19,603 bases of DNA from CAZLXG01 sp964563585 (GTDB lineage Bacteria > Bacteroidota > Bacteroidia > Flavobacteriales > Flavobacteriaceae): the NCBI GenBank assembly GCA_964563585.1, contig CAZLXG010000042.1, forward strand, positions 1 through 19,603, read 5' to 3'. A program made the translations under genes and the position numbers. Of this stretch, positions 6,883 through 15,542 are shown piece by piece; the first letter of the stretch is position 1, and every line of letters begins with the position of its first letter. The notes under the pieces were generated by a model. It worked only from the letters and a program-made list of their open reading frames with translations. It ran no database searches and was not told where the DNA came from.

Positions 6883-8481
6883 TTACACTAACATCGTTAC
6901 AGGATTTTCAATATAATCCTTTAAGGTTTGAAGAAATAAGGAACCTGTTGCTCCATCAACTGTTCTGTGGTCACAAGCTAAAGATAATTTCATAGTATTT
7001 CCAACTACAATTTGTCCATCTTTTACAACTGGCTTTTCAACAATATTACCTACTGATAGAATTGCAGAATTTGGTTGATTAACAATAGAAGTAAAACTTT
7101 CTATACCAAACATACCAAGGTTTGAAACGGTAAACGTACTACCTTCCATTTCGGCAGGCGTTAATTTTTTATTTCTAGCTTTTCCTGCAAGGTCTTTTAC
7201 AGCAGCACCTATTTGAGGTAAGGTTTGCTCATTTGCAAACTTTACTACAGGAACAACCAAACCATCTGGAACCGCTACTGCAACACCAATATGTACATGA
7301 TTATTTAATCGCATTTTATCTGCGAACCATTGCGAATTTACTTGCGGATGTTGTTTTAATGCTAAAGCACAGGCTTTAACAATAATATCGTTATACGATA
7401 TTTTAGTATCTGGAATTGAGTTGAATTGCTTACGAAAAGCAATTGCATTTTCCATATCAAACTCTACATTTAAGTAATAGTGAGGTGCTGTGAATTTAGA
7501 ATTAGTTAACGCCTTAGCAATAGCTTTACGCATTTGTGAGTTTGGAACTTCATCAAAATCTTCTTGTCCAGTAGCTACAAATTTACCTACTGATGCAGCA
7601 GATGTTGATGGTGTAAAGTTTTCTATATCGCGTTTTATAATTCTTCCATGCTCACCAGAACCCGTTACTTGAGCTATATTTACTCCTTTTTCTTCTGCCA
7701 TTTTTTTGGCTAAAGGTGAAATAAACAATCTTCCGTTTGGAGTTTCTACTGAAATTTTTGGAGTCTCAGCAGCCACCGTTTTTGGAGTCTCTACTTTTTG
7801 AGTTTCTTTTTTAGGTGTTTTTTCAGTTTCACTAAAACTTGCTGCAACTTTAAAGTTACTTGCTACTGCAGAAACATCTGTTCCTGCTGGACCAATAATT
7901 GCTAATAACGAATCTACTTTTGCCGATTCACCTTCTTGTAAACCAACATATAAAAGTGTTCCGGATTGAAACGATTCAAACTCCATTGTCGCTTTATCAG
8001 TTTCAATTTCGGCAAGAATATCGCCTTCTTCAACAACATCACCAACCTTTTTTAACCAAGTTGCAACTGTGCCTTCTTCCATAGTATCACTCAACCTTGG
8101 CATAGTAACAACTATAACACCTTCTGGTAATTCGGCTGTACTCACTGACTCTTCAGTTTTATTTGATGACTCTTCAACAGCAACTATTTCTTCTTTTACT
8201 TCCGCAGAAGCGTTACCATTCAATAATTCTGAAATATCTTCACCTTCCTCACCTATAATAGCTAAAAGTGTATCCACTTTTGCTGTTTCTCCTTCTTGAA
8301 TACCTATATGAAGCAATACACCTTCGTTAAAAGATTCAAACTCCATAGTGGCTTTATCTGTTTCTATTTCAGCTAAAATATCGCCTTCTTCAATTTTATC
8401 ACCAACTTTTTTCAACCAAGAAGCAACTGTGCCTTCTTCCATGGTATCACTTAATCGTGGCATGTTTATAATTTCTGCCAT
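6883..8481 (-). CDS. pdhC: Pyruvate dehydrogenase E2, two lipoyl domains
   Basis: Dihydrolipoamide acetyltransferase, the core of the pyruvate dehydrogenase complex, moves the acetyl group from E1 to CoA. The 532 residues hold, in order, lipoyl domain 1 (about 2-79, lipoyl Lys43 in ETDKATMEFES), lipoyl domain 2 (about 122-199, Lys163 in the same motif), a Lys/Pro/Thr-rich linker (about 215-248), the peripheral-subunit binding domain (about 253-287, FISPLAKKMAEEKGV and GSGEHGRIIKRDI) and the acyltransferase domain (about 305-532) with catalytic H505 and D509 in DHRTVDG. The two lipoyl domains are nearly identical over their central part. The start is 3 bases after the pdhA stop, so the genes are co-transcribed; a terminator follows. 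E1 beta and E3 must be encoded elsewhere. The name follows flavobacterial usage. Confidence 0.96.
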   Translation of the reverse strand: MAEIINMPRLSDTMEEGTVASWLKKVGDKIEEGDILAEIETDKATMEFESFNEGVLLHIGIQEGETAKVDTLLAIIGEEGEDISELLNGNASAEVKEEIVAVEESSNKTEESVSTAELPEGVIVVTMPRLSDTMEEGTVATWLKKVGDVVEEGDILAEIETDKATMEFESFQSGTLLYVGLQEGESAKVDSLLAIIGPAGTDVSAVASNFKVAASFSETEKTPKKETQKVETPKTVAAETPKISVETPNGRLFISPLAKKMAEEKGVNIAQVTGSGEHGRIIKRDIENFTPSTSAASVGKFVATGQEDFDEVPNSQMRKAIAKALTNSKFTAPHYYLNVEFDMENAIAFRKQFNSIPDTKISYNDIIVKACALALKQHPQVNSQWFADKMRLNNHVHIGVAVAVPDGLVVPVVKFANEQTLPQIGAAVKDLAGKARNKKLTPAEMEGSTFTVSNLGMFGIESFTSIVNQPNSAILSVGNIVEKPVVKDGQIVVGNTMKLSLACDHRTVDGATGSLFLQTLKDYIENPVTMLV

Positions 8482-8484
8482 AAC

Positions 8485-9483
8485 TTATATTTTATGTTGA
8501 ATAAATGGATAATCTTCTTGCTCGTAAACCATATCGTAAAGTTGTTGTTTTTCTGGATATGGCGATTCGTCTGCAAATTTTTCACATTCTGAAACCAAAT
8601 CTTTCACACGTTTATCTATAACTTTTAAATCAGCTTCAGATGCATATTTATTTTCAAGAATAATATCTTTAACCTGTGTAATTGGGTCAATTTTTTTGTA
8701 TTCTGCTACCTCATCTTTCGTTCTATAATGTTGTGCATCACTCATTGAATGCCCTCTATAACGATATGTTTTAAGTTCTAAAAATGTTGGTCCATCACCA
8801 CGACGTGCACGTTGTATAGCTTCATCAAAAGCTTCTGCTACTTTTATAGGGTTCATCCCATCAACTGGTCCACATGGCATTTCATAACCTTTACCAAGTT
8901 TCCAAATATCTGTATGATTTGCTGTACGCTCTACTGATGTTCCCATTGCATATCCATTGTTTTCACAAACAAATACAACTGGTAATTTCCAAAGCATAGC
9001 TAAATTAAATGTTTCGTGCAACGAACCTTGTCGTGCTGCACCATCACCAAAACAACATAAGGTTACCGCATCACTTCCATGAAATTTATCACCAAAAGCA
9101 ATACCAGCGCCTAAAGGAATTTGACCTCCAACAATACCATGACCTCCATAAAAACGGTGTTCTTTTGAAAAAATATGCATAGAACCACCCATACCTTTTG
9201 AAGTCCCTGTTACTTTTCCATACAATTCTGCCATAACCCGTTTTGGATCTACACCCATACCAATTGGTTGTACATGATTTCTATATGCGGTAATCATTTT
9301 ATCTTTAGTCAAATCCATTGCATGCAATGCACCAGCTAAAATTGCTTCTTGACCATTATATAAATGAAGAAATCCTCTTACTTTTTGTTGAATATAAACA
9401 GCTGCTAGTTTGTCTTCAAACTTTCTCCAAAACAGCATATCTTCATACCATTTTAGGTATATTTTTTTAGTAATTTTTTGCAT
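8485..9483 (-). CDS. pdhA: Pyruvate dehydrogenase E1 component, alpha subunit
   Basis: The alpha chain of the E1 heterotetramer binds thiamine diphosphate and Mg and decarboxylates pyruvate. The 332 residues fit the family. The cofactor motif GDGAARQGS (from residue 146) runs to the closing ENN (174-176), and the phosphorylation-loop region YRYRGHSMSDAQHYR (240-254) is intact, with its conserved His, Ser and Asp. The conserved RNH (68-70) and GGHGIVGGQ (113-121) segments are also present. The gene leads a two-gene operon with pdhC. The E1 beta partner is not adjacent, as is common in Bacteroidetes, so assembly depends on a gene outside the window. An exact TAnnTTTG box lies 34 bases upstream of the ATG. 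Confidence 0.96.
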   Translation of the reverse strand: MQKITKKIYLKWYEDMLFWRKFEDKLAAVYIQQKVRGFLHLYNGQEAILAGALHAMDLTKDKMITAYRNHVQPIGMGVDPKRVMAELYGKVTGTSKGMGGSMHIFSKEHRFYGGHGIVGGQIPLGAGIAFGDKFHGSDAVTLCCFGDGAARQGSLHETFNLAMLWKLPVVFVCENNGYAMGTSVERTANHTDIWKLGKGYEMPCGPVDGMNPIKVAEAFDEAIQRARRGDGPTFLELKTYRYRGHSMSDAQHYRTKDEVAEYKKIDPITQVKDIILENKYASEADLKVIDKRVKDLVSECEKFADESPYPEKQQLYDMVYEQEDYPFIQHKI

Positions 9484-9516
9484 CGAGTAATATTAAGTTT
9501 TTACTTAAGATAAATA

Positions 9517-9524
9517 CAAAAGTA
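9517..9524 (-). promoter_or_regulatory. Candidate -7 box of the pdhA promoter
   Basis: On the minus strand the octamer reads TACTTTTG, an exact TAnnTTTG match, inside the 11-mer GTTACTTTTGT. Predicted transcription would begin about 27 bases before the pdhA ATG. The expected -33 position holds a T run (TTTTT) rather than a clean TTTG. Confidence 0.5.
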
Positions 9525-9577
9525 ACACATTAACTAGTAATGAAAAAGTCGAAATTCGGAAATTTTAAACGAAAACG

Positions 9578-10060
9578 TTATAGCACCGATTTATCGAATA
9601 CTAATGGTAATAAATTTGCTAAAGAATTTGACTTAACAACTTTTCCTGTTTCACCCATAAAATAAATCTCTATAGGCGTTTCCTGCTTGACTTCGTACTC
9701 TGCGATAGCTTGTCTGCAAGCTCCACATGGAGGAATAGGACTAGTAGTTTGTTGCTTTTTTGACCCTGCAGTTATTGCTATTCTTAATATTTTAGCTTTT
9801 GGGTATTTTGCACCTGCATAATAAATAGCTGTACGTTCTGCACACAAACCAGAGGGATAAGATGCGTTTTCTTGATTATTTCCTATTATTATTTCGTTAT
9901 TATCTAAAAGTATGGCAGCTCCTACTTGAAAATTTGAATAAGGTGCATAAGCATTTTCTCTTGCTTCAATAGCTTTACACATTAATGAAGACACCTCTTC
10001 TGGTAGTTCTTCTAAATTTTTAAAAACATAAAGTATTGATTCAATTTTTACTTCTTTCAT
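9578..10060 (-). CDS. cdd: Cytidine deaminase
   Basis: Zinc enzyme of pyrimidine salvage that converts cytidine and deoxycytidine to uridine and deoxyuridine in the cytoplasm. The 160 residues fit the small tetrameric class with three Cys zinc ligands: C73-A-E75 (LCAERTA; Glu75 the proton shuttle) and P-C112-G-A-C115-R-Q. The substrate-binding YSNFQVGAAI segment (41-50) and the NQENASYPSG stretch leading to CAE are intact. The N-terminus carries a roughly 20-residue extension, common in Bacteroidetes members. It is separated from upstream porV by a strong terminator and from downstream pdhA by 94 bases containing a pdhA promoter candidate, so it is probably transcribed alone. Its own promoter is unclear; TACATTTA at 10079-10086 (minus strand) is a weak candidate. 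Confidence 0.95.
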   Translation of the reverse strand: MKEVKIESILYVFKNLEELPEEVSSLMCKAIEARENAYAPYSNFQVGAAILLDNNEIIIGNNQENASYPSGLCAERTAIYYAGAKYPKAKILRIAITAGSKKQQTTSPIPPCGACRQAIAEYEVKQETPIEIYFMGETGKVVKSNSLANLLPLVFDKSVL

Positions 10061-10102
10061 TTGAAATATTTTTCTAAATAAATGTATGAAACTATTTTAA
10101 AC

Positions 10103-10135
10103 AAAAAAACTATTGCTTTAAAACAATAGTTTTTT
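10103..10135 (-). terminator. Terminator of the porU-porV operon
   Basis: The arms 10104-10115 and 10124-10135 (AAAAAACTATTG with CAATAGTTTTTT) form a perfect 12-bp stem with an 8-base loop. Read on the minus strand it ends in a U run and starts 22 bases after the porV stop. It is symmetric and could also stop plus-strand transcription. Confidence 0.85.
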
Positions 10136-10157
10136 AATTATTTATTTGACTGTTTTC

Positions 10158-11366
10158 CTAATATTCGTTGTATTCACCAGCTCCTAAATTAAAGGTTAGT
10201 GAAAAACGCAATGTACTTTCTAATGGACTTTGCACTTTTGATGCTGAGAATAAATATGATAAATCTATATTAACAACATTGTACTTAAATCCTGCACCTA
10301 AAGCTAAAAATTTTCTAGCGCCTTTTTCTTCATTTTCATTAAAATAACCTGCTCTAAAAGCAAATGAATCTTGGTATAAATATTCTGCTCCTAAAGACCA
10401 TGTGAATTCTTTTAACTCTTCACTAAAGCCGCCTGGCGCATCACCAAACGATTGAAACATCCCTGATAAAAAACTTACATCTGGATCTTTTCCTTCAACT
10501 ATAATGTCTGGCTCACTACCATCAGTTGCCTGTGTACCACTACCATCCAAATCTACAAAACCATAAATAGGTGGTGTTGGCACTAATAATTTATCAAATT
10601 CAGCTGTTATCGCTATTTTATTATAATCATCGAATATAAAATCAAATCCTGCTCCTAAACGTAATGTTGTTGGTTGAAAATTTTCTTGTCCGCCTTCATC
10701 ATATTTAAACTTTGGTCCAATGTTTTGAATAGCGAACCCCATTCTCCAACGCCCATTAAAATCACTATAAGCTTCTTCTTCACTTTGATAATATCCTGAA
10801 ACATCTACACCAAAAGTATTTGCTGCAGCAGTATCATTAATTCCTGTATCTAGTTTTAAATCTGAACGTAAATAACGCATCGCTACAGACATAGCAAACT
10901 GATCGCTTAAACGTAAAGCATAAGAAACATCAATAGTTAATTCATTTGGTCGTTGAATTAATGCTTGTGAAAATTCGTCTTGAACAAACTCAATATCTCC
11001 TAATGAAAAATATTTAAAACTTGCTGCAAATGCACTTTTTTCATCTAAACGATTAAAATAAGTAACGTTTCCTAAAAAAATATCATTAACTAATTTACTT
11101 AAATATGGTGTATAACTTACAGCTATTCCTGATTTAGTTTCTGAAAAGGCATATTTTGATGAATTCCATTGTTGAGAAAACGCATCAACTGATGTCGCAA
11201 CTCCCATATCTCCCATAGATGCTGCTCGAGCATCTGCCGCAATTAGAATAAATGGAACACCTGTAGTTATTACTCTTCTATCTTGATTTGGAAAAATGAT
11301 AGTTTCTTGCGCATTAATTTTCAACATAACTGCTAATGCTATTAATAGTAATATTCTGTTCTTCAT
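10158..11366 (-). CDS. porV: T9SS outer-membrane protein PorV (LptO)
   Basis: PorV is an FadL-like outer-membrane beta-barrel of the type IX secretion system. It collects cargo leaving the translocon and delivers it to the sortase PorU on the cell surface. The 402-residue protein has a Sec signal peptide (residues 1-19, ending INAQ), then the family's opening with VITTGVPFILIAADARAASMGDMGVATS, and many alternating amphipathic strands. It ends LRFSLTFNLGAGEYNEY, that is, a barrel strand plus a short tail. It lies 33 bases after porU with no terminator between, the same order as in Flavobacterium johnsoniae, which strongly supports the assignment. A 12-bp terminator follows. No truncation is seen. 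Confidence 0.93.
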   Translation of the reverse strand: MKNRILLLIALAVMLKINAQETIIFPNQDRRVITTGVPFILIAADARAASMGDMGVATSVDAFSQQWNSSKYAFSETKSGIAVSYTPYLSKLVNDIFLGNVTYFNRLDEKSAFAASFKYFSLGDIEFVQDEFSQALIQRPNELTIDVSYALRLSDQFAMSVAMRYLRSDLKLDTGINDTAAANTFGVDVSGYYQSEEEAYSDFNGRWRMGFAIQNIGPKFKYDEGGQENFQPTTLRLGAGFDFIFDDYNKIAITAEFDKLLVPTPPIYGFVDLDGSGTQATDGSEPDIIVEGKDPDVSFLSGMFQSFGDAPGGFSEELKEFTWSLGAEYLYQDSFAFRAGYFNENEEKGARKFLALGAGFKYNVVNIDLSYLFSASKVQSPLESTLRFSLTFNLGAGEYNEY

Positions 11367-11399
11367 GAAGTAATTTTATTTAACAAATATAATTTTTTA

Positions 11400-14300
11400 T
11401 TATAGTATAACAAGTTTCTCTATTTTTTCGACTTTTTTATTTAATAAATCAGAATGTACCGTTAGCTTATAAATATATACACCTTTTCCTATTTTATCTC
11501 CAAAATCATCTCTCCCATCCCAAACTAAATCTCTTGACAAAGAGCTTGTTATTTTTACACCACCGTTAGTTTGCCCATTAAGGGTTTTTACTAATTTTCC
11601 TGAAACGGTGAATATTTGTATAGAAACGTTTAAAGGGTCTGAACTATTGTGATTGAACCAAAATTCTGTATAATTTACAAAAGGATTTGGATAATTAAGT
11701 ACGTTATTTATTACCAACTTTTGGTCTTTATCATACACAACAAATTGAATTTCAGTTATTGATGAATTATTATAAACATCCCAAGCTTTTAATGTTAATG
11801 TGTGAAGACCAGGTTCTAAATCTCTAAAAGGAAATGTTACAACACCTTTTTTATAATCATCAACTTCTGTTTGGTAATAATCATTTAACACAAACGGATT
11901 GGTTTCATCACCATCAATTATTGCTACAATATCGTGTCCAATACCACTTGCTGTATTTATACCGTTATCGTCTTCTAATTTCGCCAATAAAGTTGGTGAC
12001 TCATTTGTTATTCCACCCGAAACAAAATTTTCATCATTCATATATAATGTTACCACAGGGCCGATATTATCTTCTTCTGCGTTTTCATTTAATCCACCAA
12101 TTTTAATTGTATTAAGACTCACTCCTGATTGATCTAAAAACAACTCTTCGTTTTTTGCATAAAAACTCACCTTACCAAAACCAATAGGAATTCCTATATC
12201 TTTTGGTACCACAAAGTCAAATTCAAACAAACCATTAACAACAGATGCTTGCCCTCTGAAAATAATTTCACCTAACGTAGTGAAATTCATTTTTATAAGC
12301 TCCCCATTTAATTTTGTGTTATCATTGGCTAATGTTTGTCTATCTATATTCTTATCATAAATTGTGGTTGAAAGTGTACCATTATAATTGGTTAAAATTG
12401 CACCCGAAATATCAGTTACTTCTCCTGCAAGTTTCACATAGCTTAATGCTTTTAATGTATCTGTGGCTTGCGTTATTGGCACATCGTTAATCATTGTTAG
12501 TTTTATATTAGGTTTTGGAATTGACAGCTTCATTGCTGGATCTCCAATAAAAAACACCAATCTTCTTTGACTTTGATTAGATATTGATGGGGTGTTTTTT
12601 GTTAACCTTAATGCTTCTGCCATTGATGGATATTCATAATCTTCATAAGCATCATCATCATTATAAGAAAATAAATATTGCCCTAATTCATTATTAAAAG
12701 TAATTCCAAAACTCACAAAAACTTTTCGCGTGGTAGAAATTAAACTTATAGACCCTGCTTCTTTGTTCCAATAAGCGAATTCTCCAGCTGTTTCTCTAAA
12801 TGGATTATCGAATCTTGTAAATTCACAAGTTACTGTAACAAAGCAATTAAGTTTACATGCATTTCTAAGGTTAAGAACATCGGGTTTCAAAAAAATACGC
12901 TCATTTGCTAAACCATCTTCTCCTCCATGACCAAAATAATTAATAACTAATGCGCCATTATCTATTCCCCTTAAAATAGCATCATTTACTTTTGGGTATC
13001 TATTTCCACCAGCTGAAGACTCCTGTTTATATGCATCAGAGTGAATTTTAACAACATTAATAAATGGTTTTTCTTGACTTACTAAATCTCCTACATTATT
13101 GGTAGTTTCTTGCAATATTCCTTCCCAATCTCTATCAACATCATCAGAAACTACTACAAAATTATTTCTCCAACTACCAAAAGCTTCTTTCACATAGTAA
13201 CTTTCAATTTTATCAACCATTTCCTTGGCACGTTGTGGTGTATCCGCAAGTATACGACCTACAGCAATATCAAGTTTATCACTATTACTCATAGTACCTT
13301 CATTACCATCCATCATCCCATAAAAATCATCAGAAACAAAAGAACTGGTAAGGTTAAAACTGTTATATGAATACCAAGAAGGCACTATATTAGTGTTATT
13401 TGGAATTCTATCTTTATAATCAAATGAACCATCACCAAACAAACATAAATATTTTATTCTGTTTTCTATTGTACTAGCATTATCGTAAACATACTTTACT
13501 AAATTCCTTATAGCACCAACATCTTGATTCCCTGTGCTAAACTCATTATATATTTCATTTAACCCAACAACTTTTACATTCAAATTATATTGATTTCTGT
13601 TTATTTGCGCTAAACGCTCTGCTTGATTTAGCATATTATTTGGTGCAACAATAATATAATCTACATCTTGAAATTGACCTTGACTATTTTTAAGAATAGT
13701 TCCTTTTATGTTTTGATTACTAATTGTTTTATTAGCATCTGTTTTTGGCTCAAAATAATCTGATGGTGTAACTGCTAAATAGGTTTTAAGTGTTCCTAAA
13801 GTAGATGTAAATGAAAAATTTGATTCAGCTGCTTCATTCACATAATTTGTAACATTGTATAAATTAGTTACATCCCAAACTTCAGAAACTTGAGACGCAT
13901 TTGTAATATTATACTCACCAATACCTGAAGCTAATGCAACTGCACTATTTTTAAATTGAAATTGAGTATCTATAAAATTTAAAGCTCTTGTCGCTTCAAT
14001 AGAGATATAATCTAAATACCCTATCCCACTTGGATTTCCTTGATTATCAAAATTAATGTTTACAGTAACTTTTGAAGAACTTACATTTATATTTCCTATA
14101 AATGACGACCCAGTTGCTAAACTTGGGTCTGATGCTCCTGCTATAGATAATGTAGATTCTAAACTACCATTAACACTAATTTGCATAGAACTTTGTGTTG
14201 TAGATGAAGAAGCAACATATACTTTTATATTAATTGGTACAGAAGTAACTAAATCAGGAAAGGAAAACTCATATGTTTTTTCATTTTCAATATCAAAACT

Positions 14301-15278
14301 ATCACCAAACCATCGTCTTCCTAAAAGCGCAATATTATGTTCATCTACTTCATAAAACTTATAATCTTCAAAGGTATCAATCACCATATCAATTGCACCT
14401 GTTGGTTGTACAAACGGCTGAATACGTTTACCTACCCCAGAACTTATATTAATAAAATAATATGTTTTGTCAGTATAGCAATTTATATTCGTATTGCTTT
14501 CTACATTATATTCTTTTGGTCCTTGGGCATAAAACAAAATATAATCTTCATTATTAAAAACACCATCTTCTTCTCCTACAACTTTAATAGCATTCTCCTC
14601 AATATCAAAAGGATATGGCTCAGTATTAGAATATGGTATCATTCGCCCTCCATTACCATACAGCTTAATCGTTCTAGGGTCTATACTATTTACATTTACG
14701 CCCAAACCATTTAAAAAATTTTTCGAAATTTTAAAAACTCCTGTCGTATCAACATAAAACTTATACCAATCACCAGAATTTAAAACAGAATTTGTAATAA
14801 TTTTAGAGTAATTACCTTTATTAACTAATGACGTTTTACTTGCAGAAATATTATAATTTACTTGAAAAGAAAGCACTTTTTTATAATTACCATTTACGCC
14901 CTTTATTATAGGTGATAATTGGAAATATGCAAATTGCTTGTTTCTCCCTTTAGAATTTTTTAATAAAAATTTCAACTCATTCGGAATCTGGCTAAGGTTT
15001 AAATCTTTTAATTCATTTTTTGAAATTGAAGCATAAACAATGTTACTGATTTTTACTGAAGACTCATTTACAGCATTAGAAATTTTCCATTGTGAAATAA
15101 ACTGTAAACCTTCATCAAAATCGAAACTAAAATTCTCAGTATTAAAGGCTGGGATTTCAAGACTATAATTCTCCGCAGAAATTGTTTGTAAACCATCCCA
15201 ATTAATAGTATACTTTTTTTGCTGCGAAAATAATGTAGCAGAAATAATTAAAAATAAAAACAGAAATCGCTTTTTCAT
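11400..15278 (-). CDS. porU: T9SS gingipain-like sortase PorU
   Basis: PorU is the cell-surface peptidase of the type IX secretion system that cleaves the C-terminal sorting domain from cargo and helps link it to lipopolysaccharide. From the ATG at 15278 the protein has 1292 residues and a Sec signal (MKKRFLFLFLIISATLFSQQ); an ATG at 15296 would add six residues before the signal and is less likely. The C25 (gingipain-type) peptidase region shows catalytic His784 in NYFGHGGEDGLAN and Cys818 in FVTVTCEFTRFD, plus LCLFGDGSFDYKD, so it should be active. The C-terminus (about 1195-1292) is a T9SS type A sorting domain, with NVLNYPNPFVN, VSGKLVKTL, LVWDGRDDFGDKIGKGVYIYKL. It is co-transcribed with porV and divergent from gldJ. 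Confidence 0.94.
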   Translation of the reverse strand: MKKRFLFLFLIISATLFSQQKKYTINWDGLQTISAENYSLEIPAFNTENFSFDFDEGLQFISQWKISNAVNESSVKISNIVYASISKNELKDLNLSQIPNELKFLLKNSKGRNKQFAYFQLSPIIKGVNGNYKKVLSFQVNYNISASKTSLVNKGNYSKIITNSVLNSGDWYKFYVDTTGVFKISKNFLNGLGVNVNSIDPRTIKLYGNGGRMIPYSNTEPYPFDIEENAIKVVGEEDGVFNNEDYILFYAQGPKEYNVESNTNINCYTDKTYYFINISSGVGKRIQPFVQPTGAIDMVIDTFEDYKFYEVDEHNIALLGRRWFGDSFDIENEKTYEFSFPDLVTSVPINIKVYVASSSTTQSSMQISVNGSLESTLSIAGASDPSLATGSSFIGNINVSSSKVTVNINFDNQGNPSGIGYLDYISIEATRALNFIDTQFQFKNSAVALASGIGEYNITNASQVSEVWDVTNLYNVTNYVNEAAESNFSFTSTLGTLKTYLAVTPSDYFEPKTDANKTISNQNIKGTILKNSQGQFQDVDYIIVAPNNMLNQAERLAQINRNQYNLNVKVVGLNEIYNEFSTGNQDVGAIRNLVKYVYDNASTIENRIKYLCLFGDGSFDYKDRIPNNTNIVPSWYSYNSFNLTSSFVSDDFYGMMDGNEGTMSNSDKLDIAVGRILADTPQRAKEMVDKIESYYVKEAFGSWRNNFVVVSDDVDRDWEGILQETTNNVGDLVSQEKPFINVVKIHSDAYKQESSAGGNRYPKVNDAILRGIDNGALVINYFGHGGEDGLANERIFLKPDVLNLRNACKLNCFVTVTCEFTRFDNPFRETAGEFAYWNKEAGSISLISTTRKVFVSFGITFNNELGQYLFSYNDDDAYEDYEYPSMAEALRLTKNTPSISNQSQRRLVFFIGDPAMKLSIPKPNIKLTMINDVPITQATDTLKALSYVKLAGEVTDISGAILTNYNGTLSTTIYDKNIDRQTLANDNTKLNGELIKMNFTTLGEIIFRGQASVVNGLFEFDFVVPKDIGIPIGFGKVSFYAKNEELFLDQSGVSLNTIKIGGLNENAEEDNIGPVVTLYMNDENFVSGGITNESPTLLAKLEDDNGINTASGIGHDIVAIIDGDETNPFVLNDYYQTEVDDYKKGVVTFPFRDLEPGLHTLTLKAWDVYNNSSITEIQFVVYDKDQKLVINNVLNYPNPFVNYTEFWFNHNSSDPLNVSIQIFTVSGKLVKTLNGQTNGGVKITSSLSRDLVWDGRDDFGDKIGKGVYIYKLTVHSDLLNKKVEKIEKLVIL

Positions 15279-15342
15279 TGGAATGAATAACGTCATTAAT
15301 GATATGTTATTATTAAAAAAATAAGAATTTTATATAGCAATG

Positions 15343-15350
15343 CAAAAATA
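15343..15350 (-). promoter_or_regulatory. Candidate -7 box of the porU promoter
   Basis: On the minus strand the octamer reads TATTTTTG, an exact TAnnTTTG match. A transcript from here would have a leader of about 55-60 bases to the ATG at 15278. No good -33 element is visible at the expected distance. Confidence 0.4.
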
Positions 15351-15479
15351 CAATAATAAATCAGGAAAACACACGTTAATACATCACAAAACAATGATGA
15401 AAAGCATCAACATCATCGTTGTAATGTTTAAAAAATAGGATGAAATGCATGTTTTTTTGATTAAAATGCAAGAAATCGC

Positions 15480-15509
15480 TTGCGATATTCGGTTTAATTC
15501 TTATATTGC
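15480..15509 (+). promoter_or_regulatory. Candidate promoter of gldJ
   Basis: TTG at 15480-15482 and TATATTGC at 15502-15509 are 19 bases apart, close to the Bacteroidetes spacing and two mismatches from TAnnTTTG. The leader would be about 28 bases. The TTG lies in the right half of a perfect 12-base palindrome. Confidence 0.4.
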
Positions 15510-15542
15510 ACCACCAAAAATATTATTAGCTTACTTAAATAA

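Larger units (their letters stand above)
15297..15542. promoter_or_regulatory. Divergent porU/gldJ control region
   Basis: This 246-base AT-rich stretch has no gene. It must carry the promoters of both the porU-porV operon and gldJ. It holds an exact TAnnTTTG box for porU (15343-15350), an imperfect inverted repeat (15391-15399 with 15411-15422), a perfect 12-base palindrome ATCGCTTGCGAT (15475-15486), and a TTG / TATATTGC candidate promoter for gldJ. Its position allows joint control of secretion and gliding genes. Confidence 0.55.

Noticed and set aside
9540..9577. Possible terminator after cdd
   Set aside because: Only a 5-bp all-AT stem can be drawn (AAATT with AATTT), too weak to call.
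11834..12132. Plus-strand ORFs inside porU
   Set aside because: They are antisense shadows of the conserved porU coding sequence, with low-complexity His/Leu-rich or Ser/Pro-rich translations and no start signals.
14056..14714. Plus-strand ORFs of 99 and 125 codons inside porU
   Set aside because: They are antisense to the porU frame and have Ile/Tyr/Phe-rich translations without family features.
15279..15296. Upstream ATG extension of porU
   Set aside because: The internal ATG at 15278 gives a standard signal peptide beginning MKKRF; the six extra residues add nothing.
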